From positions 893,501-957,500 of the forward strand of contig NZ_UGNV01000001.1 of assembly GCF_900452395.1 (NCBI RefSeq): DNA of 64,000 nt, given 5' to 3'. This DNA is from Legionella beliardensis (GTDB lineage Bacteria; Pseudomonadota; Gammaproteobacteria; Legionellales; Legionellaceae). Of the stretch, positions 26,379 to 34,570 are shown piece after piece. The position numbers and the translations under genes were made by a program. The first letter of the stretch is position 1. The number at the start of each line of letters is the position of its first letter. The notes under the pieces are model-generated. The model ran no database searches. It was not told the origin of the DNA and was given only the letters and a program-made list of their open reading frames with translations.

Positions 26379-26903
26379 ATGAAAACGACAGGTAAGCAAG
26401 CTAATAGGGATATTTACTCCTACAATAACCCAATTTATATTAAAAGTTTTGGCTTAGCCTGTGATAAAATTTATGAAGCAGATTTTACGCGCCTTGAAAA
26501 AAATGCAAGATTTGCTCTAAGTTTAGATGATGAATATATGGCTATTTTACAAGCTGGAAAAGCGGCCATTGAGTACGGTGTTGCAGGCTTAATACTTTAT
26601 ATTAATATCTATATAAAAATTTTAGAAAAATCAGTCAATAACGGTGAGTTGGTTGAACAAGAAGTAATAACTCTACTAGGTTATGTAAAGTTTGCCCGCC
26701 AAATGCTTGCTAAAAAAGAATCTAAAGCCTTAAAATCTATAGAAATTATTTATGGCGATGATCAGTATACGACTCTCTCTTACTGGGAGGAAAAAGAAGG
26801 GCAACTTATGCAATTCTTAAATAAAAACGGTATCGATCTTATCAAAGCAGAATCAGACAAAGTGACAAATTTACTGCTGCAAAAGAGTTTTGTTATGCAC
26901 TAA
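26379..26903 (+). CDS. hypothetical helical protein
   Basis: 174 residues, predicted largely helical, with one moderately hydrophobic stretch (GVAGLILYINIYIKIL, ~67-82). No recognised motif. It follows the YopJ-like gene by 138 bases in the same direction, without evidence of an operon. Intact frame and ordinary codon use suggest a real gene; the function is unknown. Confidence 0.5.
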   Translation: MKTTGKQANRDIYSYNNPIYIKSFGLACDKIYEADFTRLEKNARFALSLDDEYMAILQAGKAAIEYGVAGLILYINIYIKILEKSVNNGELVEQEVITLLGYVKFARQMLAKKESKALKSIEIIYGDDQYTTLSYWEEKEGQLMQFLNKNGIDLIKAESDKVTNLLLQKSFVMH

Positions 26904-26954
26904 ATTATCCAATCAACATAAGTTATGTTTGCTTACAAGCAGGCTATTTATACT

Positions 26955-26986
26955 AATGTAGGTTGGGCCTAGGCCTAACATTTCAT
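26955..26986. repeat. short palindromic repeat
   Basis: TAATGTAGGTTGGGCC...GGCCTAACATTTCAT: the most symmetrical copy of the ~30-bp family in this window. Confidence 0.7.
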
Positions 26987-27106
26987 CTTATGACGCTATT
27001 TTGCATTAGATCGTTACTTTTAAGTGTTGATAAACAATTCCTAGAAACGAATTTCTCTCACGAACAAAGTTTACTCTCACCAAAATAAAAAATTTTTTAG
27101 TCAATT

Positions 27107-27168
27107 AGCCTGGGTGCAGGTTTGTAAGACCGAAACCTGGATTGCACTTTGTTTCACCCAGGCTACAA
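27107..27168. repeat. short variant of the TAGCCTGGG inverted-repeat family
   Basis: TAGCCTGGGTGCAGG...GTTTCACCCAGGCTAC forms a ~60-bp hairpin just downstream of the leftward gene ending at 27174, and may act as its terminator. Confidence 0.6.
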
Positions 27169-27173
27169 CGTAC

Positions 27174-27680
27174 CTATCGAATATACATGTTTGCTAATAC
27201 TTCAGATAGTTCGCTTATGTTATTTTCTGGGCTCTTTTTATTCATTTTTTTATTGAAGATTTTCTCATAAGACGTATTAATTTTTTCAAGGCATGTTTTA
27301 TGGCTAAAAAAATTGTTTCTATATTGCTCTTTACTTAATGAAGTTTTCCGCGCTTTATCCAAAATATCAAGGGCAGAATTCTCGCAACCAATGTCTGATA
27401 ATTGTGAGGCAATTGCTATAATAACATTTGTCATGTCCTGAGGTTTCTTTGATGTAAATGCCTCATCGGTTTTGGTAAAAGGAATGTAGTTTAATTCCTT
27501 CTCTGAAAGTTTACGAGCCTCTTTAAATCCCAGTTTAGAACGGCAAGCTACTAAATGAGCACAGCATTTTTTTGCATCTTGGTAAAGTTCATCCAATGTT
27601 ATTTGGTTTGTTGCAGAAATCATATTTCTAGTACACCTACTGTATTTTATGGAAAATATTTTTATTGTTAATTCTGTCAT
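27174..27680 (-). CDS. hypothetical protein
   Basis: Up to 168 residues, helical, with several cysteines near residues 38-46 (KKCCAHLVACRSKLG). The true start may be the ATG at 27623 (MISATNQ..., 149 residues), which has an AGTAGGTG sequence upstream, whereas the ATG at 27680 has none. No domain recognised. The C-terminal lysine-rich segment and ELSEVLAN resemble a secretion tail only weakly. Confidence 0.5.
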   Translation of the reverse strand: MTELTIKIFSIKYSRCTRNMISATNQITLDELYQDAKKCCAHLVACRSKLGFKEARKLSEKELNYIPFTKTDEAFTSKKPQDMTNVIIAIASQLSDIGCENSALDILDKARKTSLSKEQYRNNFFSHKTCLEKINTSYEKIFNKKMNKKSPENNISELSEVLANMYIR

Positions 27681-27764
27681 TTATTCTGCTTGAAATTCTT
27701 AAATTAGCTTGCTTGCAAGCAGGTTTTCAACTCCAGAGCGCTTATAGCTTAATTGAAATTATTT

Positions 27765-27784
27765 CCCGTTTGCAAGCAAACGGG
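27765..27784 (-). terminator. perfect 9-bp hairpin after the ankyrin-like gene
   Basis: CCCGTTTGC (27765-27773) and GCAAACGGG (27776-27784) lie just beyond the stop of the leftward gene ending at 27805. No T tract, so this may be only part of a termination or repeat structure; a similar GCTTGCAAGCAGG motif is nearby. Confidence 0.45.
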
Positions 27785-27804
27785 CTATAGGGCTAACTCA
27801 ATAG

Positions 27805-28923
27805 TTATTGTGTGTACTGATATTTTTGAGATATCACAGATTTTGAGGAATGTTCAGCATTATTCTTTCGTGATTTTAAGCGTTGAAAGAAAGTGGTATG
27901 AGAAACTTTTTCTAGGGCAGGAGCTGGACTAGAAGAGGTAGCTGGCTTTACCTTGTCTTGAATTTCTGCTTGTGGACTTAATTTTTCTGTTGATGCTACC
28001 TTTATATCAGAAAAGCTAGTCAGAATGCGTTGCGCTTGTTCATGCCCTGAATCTGCAGCTGCTTTTCTTAAATCATAAGCTATGTTTGCAAGTTGATTAT
28101 TTTGTATACTTAAGCTAGATAAATTATTTGCTAATTCAAATAAAAGTTCAGCAAAATTATTGGGATAATCGCCTGACTCTTGAAATAAATGCAGCATTTG
28201 AATAGTTAATTTTACTAGTGATTCTTCAATTTCAGTATTATTGTTATTTAAAAGAAGTCTATAGCTGTCTGAAATTAGCAGCTTTAGTGTATCTAATGTA
28301 GAGGAAGTGGATATATTATTTGCGGTTGATTGGACTTGCCTATCTTTGAAAAGAGCTAATGTCTCAGCCAATAGATTAATTGCTAGCGTATTTTGTGCTT
28401 CTAGAGCAGTTTGGAAGGCATCCTTATTATTCGGTCCTAATTGTTGTATATTTATACCAGGAAGAGATAGTAACGCTTTAGTTATCCTAATGGTACACGG
28501 GGTTTTTACCGAATTAGGTAATAAGGTACTGTATTTTTGCGTTAATTCTTTATTAAAAGGAAGAAATTGAATAATCTTTTCGGCAAGCGCTAAATAGTGT
28601 TCTTGTAATTTTAAATCGTAACAGTTAGCAATATTCTCTATGCACCAATCTACGATATCTGCGCCTTGACACTTAAAGGTAAGATCAACTTGACCCGAGG
28701 TAACCCATTCTTCCATTTTTTTGAAATTAGCTTGGTTAGGATTGCGAGACTGACACCAAGCAGCAATAAAGCTTTTACCACTTTCATTTACAATATTTAA
28801 ACTTATTCCTTTCATTTTTAGCAAGGCATCAAATATGATGTAATTTCTTTCACAGCCTGCTTTAAAAAAGGCGGTAACCATATCTTGATGATAGACAGTT
28901 TGATCTACTTCATGGAGGGGCAT
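27805..28923 (-). CDS. degenerate ankyrin-like repeat protein; candidate effector
   Basis: 372 residues. Several stretches have the length and helix-turn-helix character of ankyrin repeats: FDALLKMKGISLNIVNESGK, ALLSLPGINIQQLGPNNKDA and FQTALEAQNTLAINLLAETL, but the consensus TPLHxAA is lost. Residues ~200-310 are helical and the last ~60 residues are Ser/Lys-rich. No signal peptide. Degenerate ankyrin effectors are common in Legionella, so this is a reasonable but unproven label. Downstream hairpins suggest its own transcript. Confidence 0.5.
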   Translation of the reverse strand: MPLHEVDQTVYHQDMVTAFFKAGCERNYIIFDALLKMKGISLNIVNESGKSFIAAWCQSRNPNQANFKKMEEWVTSGQVDLTFKCQGADIVDWCIENIANCYDLKLQEHYLALAEKIIQFLPFNKELTQKYSTLLPNSVKTPCTIRITKALLSLPGINIQQLGPNNKDAFQTALEAQNTLAINLLAETLALFKDRQVQSTANNISTSSTLDTLKLLISDSYRLLLNNNNTEIEESLVKLTIQMLHLFQESGDYPNNFAELLFELANNLSSLSIQNNQLANIAYDLRKAAADSGHEQAQRILTSFSDIKVASTEKLSPQAEIQDKVKPATSSSPAPALEKVSHTTFFQRLKSRKNNAEHSSKSVISQKYQYTQ

Positions 28924-29100
28924 AGCTTATCCTTAATGCAAATTAACGAATAGTAGCATATTAGATTTGAGGCTAAAACTGTTGTATGGCATGAAGAAGG
29001 GGTTGCACATTGCCAACATTTCTTTTGGCTAAGAAGGTTTTTTTATTTCATGGGTAAGGTGTTTTACCCATGAGTGAATTGAATAGAAGTAACTAGTTTA

Positions 29101-30558
29101 TTACTTAGTCATAATATAACCTAAGATAAATTCTGCAGTTTCTCCTTCGCAGGCTGAGTCAGTGGAGGCAAAGTGAGTTTTATATTTATTAGGGCTCCAG
29201 CAGCGATAGAGGGCTGTCGTATTAGCTTGTGGGGTAGTATAAATCCAGCCAAGTGTCCTTTGTCTTTTATAGCCTGCTTTGGCACAAACGCCATCAACAC
29301 TAATAAGATGATCAGTGGCACCATTCCAATTTGAAATACAATCTTCAATAGCTACCGTGGCAGGTGCTGTTGCACCTACTGGTTTTCGGGTCATGGTGTA
29401 GCCTAGGCTTTTTACATAAGTATAACCAGGTGCAGGCACATTAGTGGTCCATAATTCTGTTATGCCATTAACAACTTTTGAAAATCGACTTAGCTCAACC
29501 CCAACTTGCGCGCGTTCGCCATTGTTATTAGGAATAGTGTCTGTAGTTAATGTGACATCGCGAAAGACTTGATAGCGTTGGCCAAAGTTACCACCAGGTG
29601 GAATATAGAGATAAGCGAGTTGAAATTTTCCGTTTGACCATTGGCGCCCACCTTCCATGCCTTGAATAACAATATAGGCAACAAAGTCACCTGCGTCTGC
29701 AGTACGATTCCAAGTATTATTATCGCTTAACAAAAGCGGCTCTTGCATCGTGATAAAGTTCACTCTATCTTGTGAAAACGCAATCTTAGAGCCGCTGGCT
29801 CCCGAAGGCGAGGCCATTAATACCATATAATCTTTATCTTTCCACCAAGAGGGTGTGCCCCAAACTGAATACCCGGTTGCCGCACCACCTAAGCCTGGTG
29901 AGTCCCATTTGCCATTATTGTATTTAATCCAGGTGCCGCCAACAGGGTCACAATCTTTAGCAGCCCTGGCTACAAAGGTTTTATAATCGGTATTTCTAGT
30001 GCAGTAAAGATAATAATAATTAGCGTCTGCAGCTTCTGAACAATCCCCTTCACCAGTGATTCTTCCTGGTATGGGTGGTTGGGTTCCGGTAATAATTTGG
30101 CCATCAAGGGCCCATGTTTGACCTTCATCATAGGATTGTACTAGAGCAAAGGATTTATAAGATTGTCCAATATCGTAATTACAAAAGGATTCTGCATGGG
30201 TAAATGCATAAAGATGTTGTGGATTTTTAGGGTCACGCTCTACATTGTCAATCCATAAACCGCAATCTGAATAACCATTGGCTACGCGACCAATAACAGG
30301 CGTTAAACTTGAGCCTGCGCAAGTTGGGTCCTTGCCAATCATCCGATAACTGGTTTCATTATCTGTAAAACACAGATACGTTCCATTCGTTAATTTAATG
30401 GAATTATGGCTGCCATCAATGATATTGTTTGCAGGGCCTAACGTGATATAAGGATGGCCAATTCTAAACTGAAGGTATTTAATATCATCAAGAGCTGCTT
30501 GAGTCATTAACGGCATCATAAACAAACATAGCGTAGAAAATAATTTATTTTTTTGCAT
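29101..30558 (-). CDS. secreted beta-propeller-like protein with C-terminal repeat domain
   Basis: 485 residues with a signal peptide (~1-21, TQA). Residues ~25-370 contain repeated strand patterns with Asp-box-like SYDEGQTWALDG and SQDRVNF, resembling a glycosidase or sialidase-type five/six-bladed propeller. The last ~110 residues contain two related units ending in LGYTM, LGWIY and LGYIM with paired cysteines (LYRCWSPNKYKTHFAST), similar to DUF5648-type modules of secreted proteins. It begins three bases after the chitinase gene ends, so the two form an operon. Probably a type II secreted polysaccharide-binding or degrading protein; the activity is not proven. Confidence 0.65.
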   Translation of the reverse strand: MQKNKLFSTLCLFMMPLMTQAALDDIKYLQFRIGHPYITLGPANNIIDGSHNSIKLTNGTYLCFTDNETSYRMIGKDPTCAGSSLTPVIGRVANGYSDCGLWIDNVERDPKNPQHLYAFTHAESFCNYDIGQSYKSFALVQSYDEGQTWALDGQIITGTQPPIPGRITGEGDCSEAADANYYYLYCTRNTDYKTFVARAAKDCDPVGGTWIKYNNGKWDSPGLGGAATGYSVWGTPSWWKDKDYMVLMASPSGASGSKIAFSQDRVNFITMQEPLLLSDNNTWNRTADAGDFVAYIVIQGMEGGRQWSNGKFQLAYLYIPPGGNFGQRYQVFRDVTLTTDTIPNNNGERAQVGVELSRFSKVVNGITELWTTNVPAPGYTYVKSLGYTMTRKPVGATAPATVAIEDCISNWNGATDHLISVDGVCAKAGYKRQRTLGWIYTTPQANTTALYRCWSPNKYKTHFASTDSACEGETAEFILGYIMTK

Positions 30559-30561
30559 AGC

Positions 30562-33162
30562 CTAATATCCCATTTTGTTATCATGTTGTAAGGCACAAAG
30601 CTTTTCTAATGTCGTTAAGCTTATTGCTGGTATTGCTTTTTTAAAGCCATTAATCAAAAGCACCTGATCACAATTAAATAAATTTAAGCGTTCACAAATC
30701 ACTTGCGAAATTAGTGTTGCATTGGGATTGGTATGACTAACATCTCCGGTCGGTGTTTTTTGTAATGACCAAAGCATAAGACCTGGTGCTTTATTATTGG
30801 TATTAGCCTTGGTAATCACTTGACGGGATAAAGAGAGGACAGAACAAAGATCATAAACATGCGATGAATCGACTTCAGGAGGAACAGCCACACCTAGATT
30901 AACTTGGCCTTTAAAATATTGGTTATAAGCATCTAGAGCGTCAGTAGCATTGTATTGGCTGCCGGCATTATAACTCATAACATTAATCATATTAATGGCA
31001 GTTGCTGCTGGCGAACGCATTAAGGGTATCATGATCCCGCGATACGCATTAGCTGGTGGCGACTGTTTCCATGAGCCTTCACCAAAGGCACCATTAGACC
31101 AACCAGCTACTGAAATGATAGCGGTTGCAGGCAAGGCTGCTTTTAGTTTAGTAACATAGGATTGAAATGCTGTGTCAATGGCACAGTGTATTTGAGCATC
31201 TGCTCCTAGAGCACAGCCAGGGTTAGTTGGTTCAAAGTCTATATCGACACCATCTAGACCAAAATCGGTAACAAAATTAGCAATGGCATCTACATTAAGT
31301 TTCGACCAATTTGCTCCGTAAGAAGCACCACCGACTGAGATAAGTATTTTAGTTGTCGGCTGCTTAGCACGCAACGTTGCAATGGCTGTTTTTAAAACAG
31401 TGCCGCTGTAATTAAAACCTAAGCCCGTCGTTGTTAAATCAAAGCTTGATTTAGCATAAGAAGCATCAGGCTTCATAAAGGCAAGATTGACCACATTGAC
31501 AAAAGAGGGAAGGTTGGCAAGGTTAGTTTGAGCGCCATCGGTAATTTGTCCATCTTTAAATAGCGAATCAAAGTAGCCAACGTAAATAGCGTTTGATGTC
31601 GTTGCTCGCTTATAAGTTACCGTTAATTCTTTATTAGAAGGAATGGTTACCGTGAGAGGATTAAACGTTGCATCATAACCAAAAAATGATGATTTTAGAT
31701 TGTAAGTGCCAGTGGGTAAGGTAATCGTTTGGCCTGCAAGATTGATTGTTTGCGTAAAACTGGTATTACCATTGCTAAACGTGATCGGCATCACTGTCGC
31801 GGGTGGGTTTTTAAGCGTGATTTTCAGTGCCCCGGTTGCCGTTTGTTGTGTATAGATTAAGTTTTGCGTGACAGTAGTATTTGCTTTAACTGCCGCAGTT
31901 TGTGCAGAAGCGCTGTAATACACAGTCCCATTGGTCACTAAACTACCCTGAATGGTGTAGTTTCCTGGTGTAAGATTAGTTAATTGCCAACTAGTGCCCC
32001 AATTTAGAGTTTTTTGATTTTTATAATTAGTACCTGTTACATCGACACTGGGAGCAGGTAAGCCTGCTGCAGGCGCTACTGGCAGTGTGATTAATAAAGT
32101 GCCTGTTGTTTGGGGTTGAGATGTATAGATAAGTGTTGCTGAGGCTGTGGCATTAGCTACCACATTAGCGGTTAGTGGCTGTGCAGTGTATGTGGAAATA
32201 CCATCGGTTACATTTGCGCCTTTTATTGTATAAACGCCCGGGGTTAAATTACTAAATGTATAACTCGTATTCCAGTTAATCGTTTGTTCTTTAGAATAGT
32301 TACTCCCACTCACAGTGATGACAGGCGCATTTAATGCGTTATTAGGGGATATGGGAAGATTTACAGTTAAGTTACCCACTTGTGCAGGTGGATTATCAAT
32401 TGCTGCTTTAAAAACAAATGGTCCTGTTGGTCTAGGCGAAGTAGGATTAGCATTGAATTGGATTGTTAGAGGATTTTTACAGTCTGGATCAGGTGCTAGC
32501 GAACCTGAATAGGGCGTGCCACCTACTAAAGTGACAGAACTATTAGTCTGATTTGCAACAGTCCAAGCGACCCAAGGATTACCCCAGATATTAGTTGGCA
32601 TAGGCAAAGCATAGTTAAAATCAAATTCTAAGTTGGTCAATGGGATGGTAAACGATGACGTGTTGCAAATCGTAAATGTTTCAACCCAATTGACATTTTG
32701 AACACTTACTTTTACATCAATGGGCGTTAAGGGAGGCGCTAATAAATGTAAATTATTGATAGGTGATTTACTGTTTTTATTTAATTTTACACGTATTTGC
32801 TCACCTGGGTTTAATAGTGGCCTTGCTAGGTTCATAAAAGTAATGAGGTAGCGATGCCCTTGAAAATGGGGCAAAGTAGATAAATCATTAGCTTTTAAAA
32901 TGACTTGTCCTTCGTGCTCTTCAATAGCAACCTGAGTGACTTGCGCTTGCGAATAAAATTCAATACGAGCTTCATTTAAATTAATACTTTTATCAGTGTT
33001 ATTGAAAATAGTAATGCATTCATTTTGATAACTGATATTGATAGGAATTAGTGTAGATGTTATTAAGGAATTTTTATTAATTTGTGGTGGTTCAACTGCT
33101 TGCAATAATTGAGAAAAAAAACATGCGATTAAAACTAAGAATATTTTATATAGAGTCATCAT
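30562..33162 (-). CDS. secreted GH18 chitinase with N-terminal binding modules
   Basis: 866 residues. A signal peptide (~1-22) is followed by two beta-sandwich, CBM2-like modules (~25-245), three Ig-like repeats of ~85 residues (~250-515; repeated VTVSGSNY...YTIxG pattern), and the GH18 catalytic domain (~520-830). The catalytic motif DGVDIDFE (around residue 640) carries the general-acid Glu, and KILISVGGASYG is the SxGG strand. It should hydrolyse chitin or related GlcNAc polymers. Legionella chitinase ChiA is a type II secretion substrate, suggesting the same route. AGAAGGG precedes the ATG pair. It is transcribed with the downstream propeller gene. Confidence 0.9.
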   Translation of the reverse strand: MMTLYKIFLVLIACFFSQLLQAVEPPQINKNSLITSTLIPINISYQNECITIFNNTDKSINLNEARIEFYSQAQVTQVAIEEHEGQVILKANDLSTLPHFQGHRYLITFMNLARPLLNPGEQIRVKLNKNSKSPINNLHLLAPPLTPIDVKVSVQNVNWVETFTICNTSSFTIPLTNLEFDFNYALPMPTNIWGNPWVAWTVANQTNSSVTLVGGTPYSGSLAPDPDCKNPLTIQFNANPTSPRPTGPFVFKAAIDNPPAQVGNLTVNLPISPNNALNAPVITVSGSNYSKEQTINWNTSYTFSNLTPGVYTIKGANVTDGISTYTAQPLTANVVANATASATLIYTSQPQTTGTLLITLPVAPAAGLPAPSVDVTGTNYKNQKTLNWGTSWQLTNLTPGNYTIQGSLVTNGTVYYSASAQTAAVKANTTVTQNLIYTQQTATGALKITLKNPPATVMPITFSNGNTSFTQTINLAGQTITLPTGTYNLKSSFFGYDATFNPLTVTIPSNKELTVTYKRATTSNAIYVGYFDSLFKDGQITDGAQTNLANLPSFVNVVNLAFMKPDASYAKSSFDLTTTGLGFNYSGTVLKTAIATLRAKQPTTKILISVGGASYGANWSKLNVDAIANFVTDFGLDGVDIDFEPTNPGCALGADAQIHCAIDTAFQSYVTKLKAALPATAIISVAGWSNGAFGEGSWKQSPPANAYRGIMIPLMRSPAATAINMINVMSYNAGSQYNATDALDAYNQYFKGQVNLGVAVPPEVDSSHVYDLCSVLSLSRQVITKANTNNKAPGLMLWSLQKTPTGDVSHTNPNATLISQVICERLNLFNCDQVLLINGFKKAIPAISLTTLEKLCALQHDNKMGY

Positions 33163-33245
33163 CCCTTCTTAGCACATAAGCTAAACAAATCCATGTTAAA
33201 TCAGCGTATCATAGTTTTATCTCAGGCAACAGCTTAAGTGAGGAA

Positions 33246-33332
33246 GTTGGGCCAAGGCCCAACAAGAATCTAAATTATAAAATGTTTATAAAAATTGAGA
33301 TCATTTGTTGGGTTGCGACCTAACCTACATTT
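33246..33332. repeat. two short palindromic repeats
   Basis: GTTGGGCC and GGCCCAAC (33246-33263) form a perfect palindrome. A second, reverse-oriented copy (TTGTTGGGTTGCGACC...) lies at 33305-33332 at the 3' end of the small leftward gene. Confidence 0.65.
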
Positions 33333-33339
33333 GCTATTT

Positions 33340-33657
33340 TTACCAACCCCCTTGATAAGGGCGATGTTTCTTAATTTCGCTATTCGTTTCACCGCGATGA
33401 TAATGAAGTCGCCAGACACTTTCTTTTGCTTTTTTATCCCAAAATGGATGATAATCGATAGCAAAAATGCGCTTAGAAAGATTATTTTGTTGTTGATATA
33501 AATTTAAGCCACCACCACCTTTAGAATAAAAAAGAAATGCTGCTCGATAATTCCCTCGACGCATAAGGCCATAAATCGCTAGAGAGGTGCTTAAAAATAC
33601 AGTCGTTTTATAGGGAAAATTATTATCTGGTGTTTTGGGTTCTTCGTTATCATTCAC
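33340..33657 (-). CDS. small protein resembling the end of a polymorphic toxin
   Basis: 105 residues. A possible membrane-spanning or hydrophobic patch (~18-45) is followed by YSKGGGGLNLYQ and a conserved-looking C-terminus: FAIDYHPFWDKKAKESVWRL, then HYHRGETNSEIKKHRPYQ. The spaced HYHR and HRPY histidines resemble C-terminal toxin domains that follow RHS or secretion domains in other bacteria. Here no large N-terminal part or obvious immunity gene is adjacent. The start is not certain (GGAG lies 12 bases upstream). Resemblance is from memory and is weak. Confidence 0.45.
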   Translation of the reverse strand: MNDNEEPKTPDNNFPYKTTVFLSTSLAIYGLMRRGNYRAAFLFYSKGGGGLNLYQQQNNLSKRIFAIDYHPFWDKKAKESVWRLHYHRGETNSEIKKHRPYQGGW

Positions 33658-33746
33658 ATTAATACTCCAAGTGAATCAATTAAGGTTATACGCTATTTTA
33701 TCTATCTATTGATCACATCTCCATCAATTTGATAATCAAATACTAG

Positions 33747-33936
33747 CAAGTAGCCTGGGAGAAGGGCTGCGCCCGTATCCCAGGTTTTCAATAGTTTTTT
33801 CGAAGTCAGGAATTGCTATTTGGGTTGTTAGATAAGAATTGGGGAAAGTGCTTCCCTGAGAGGAGTTTGGTGAGTAGTTGGTGTTAAAAGTAAACTTAGG
33901 ATACGGGCGTAGCCTTTCTTCTAGGCTTGCCGGCTA
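33747..33936. repeat. interspersed inverted-repeat element, copy B (full length)
   Basis: Starts GCAAGTAGCCTGGGAGAAGG and ends with the diverged reverse complement (GATACGGGCGTAGCC...TAGGCTTGCCGGC). The centre shares GAATTGCTATTT and GGGGAAAGTGCTT with copies D and F. It fills much of the gap before the blaI promoter. Confidence 0.85.
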
Positions 33937-34076
33937 AACAAAAAATTTCATGTCGCGGCTGATTTTGTACTGAAAAGAAAGAGATTTGTTTCAATCTACC
34001 CTTTAAATTTCAAATTCGCACAACTACACCTTTCTAAAACACTTCAAAAAGATTTTTTTTTAGAACTATTTAAACT

Positions 34077-34115
34077 CTACTATTTTTATAGTAGATTCTA
34101 CTAAAAATATAGTAG
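34077..34115 (+). promoter_or_regulatory. tandem BlaI-type operators
   Basis: Two 18-bp inverted repeats, CTACTATTTTTATAGTAG (34077-34094, perfect) and CTACTAAAAATATAGTAG (34098-34115), are 21 bp apart centre to centre, two helical turns on one face. They lie 30 bases before the blaI start. The TACTA/TAGTA dyad is the usual BlaI/MecI target, implying autorepression. Confidence 0.85.
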
Positions 34116-34145
34116 AGTGTGGATTACTTAGTTTCTGGAGAAAAT

Positions 34146-34568
34146 ATGTCATTAAAAAAAGGAGCAAAAACATTGACTCAAGATCGCCTTCTAACCGAGG
34201 TAGAACTAGAGTTAATGAATATTATTTGGAGTCTTAATCAGGTAACCATTAAAGATATTGTTTCACACTTGCCCAAAGAAAGGCCTCTAGCTTATACCAC
34301 TGTGGCGACGGTCGTAAAAGTGCTTGAGCAAAAAGGATTTTTAGGATGCCAAAAAAATAATTATGCCCATGTATTTCATCCTCTTGTTAGCAAGGCTGAG
34401 TATGAAAGCACTTGTATTGCTCACATGGTAACCCATGTTTTTGATGGGGAACCTGTGGCATTGGTGCAAAGACTTTTAATGGCCAAAAAGCTCGAAGAAG
34501 ATGACCTGCAGGCCATTCAAGAAGCACTGAAGCAATTGACTACCTCTACTCAGCAAAAAGAGTCTTAA
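34146..34568 (+). CDS. blaI: BlaI/MecI family transcriptional repressor
   Basis: 140 residues from the ATG at 34146, which has GGAG six bases upstream; an upstream in-frame GTG overlaps the operator region. The N-terminal winged helix (LTEVELELMNIIWSLNQVTI, then KDIVSHLP...AYTTVATVVKVLEQKGFL) is the BlaI DNA-binding domain, and the C-terminal helices dimerise. In this family, proteolysis triggered by the BlaR1-type sensor relieves repression. It is two bases upstream of the sensor gene, and two operators precede it. Confidence 0.9.
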   Translation: MSLKKGAKTLTQDRLLTEVELELMNIIWSLNQVTIKDIVSHLPKERPLAYTTVATVVKVLEQKGFLGCQKNNYAHVFHPLVSKAEYESTCIAHMVTHVFDGEPVALVQRLLMAKKLEEDDLQAIQEALKQLTTSTQQKES

Positions 34569-34570
34569 GC

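Noticed and set aside
33270-33501. Small frames on both strands
   Set aside because: They overlap the small leftward gene at 33340-33657 and the palindromic repeats, in other frames.
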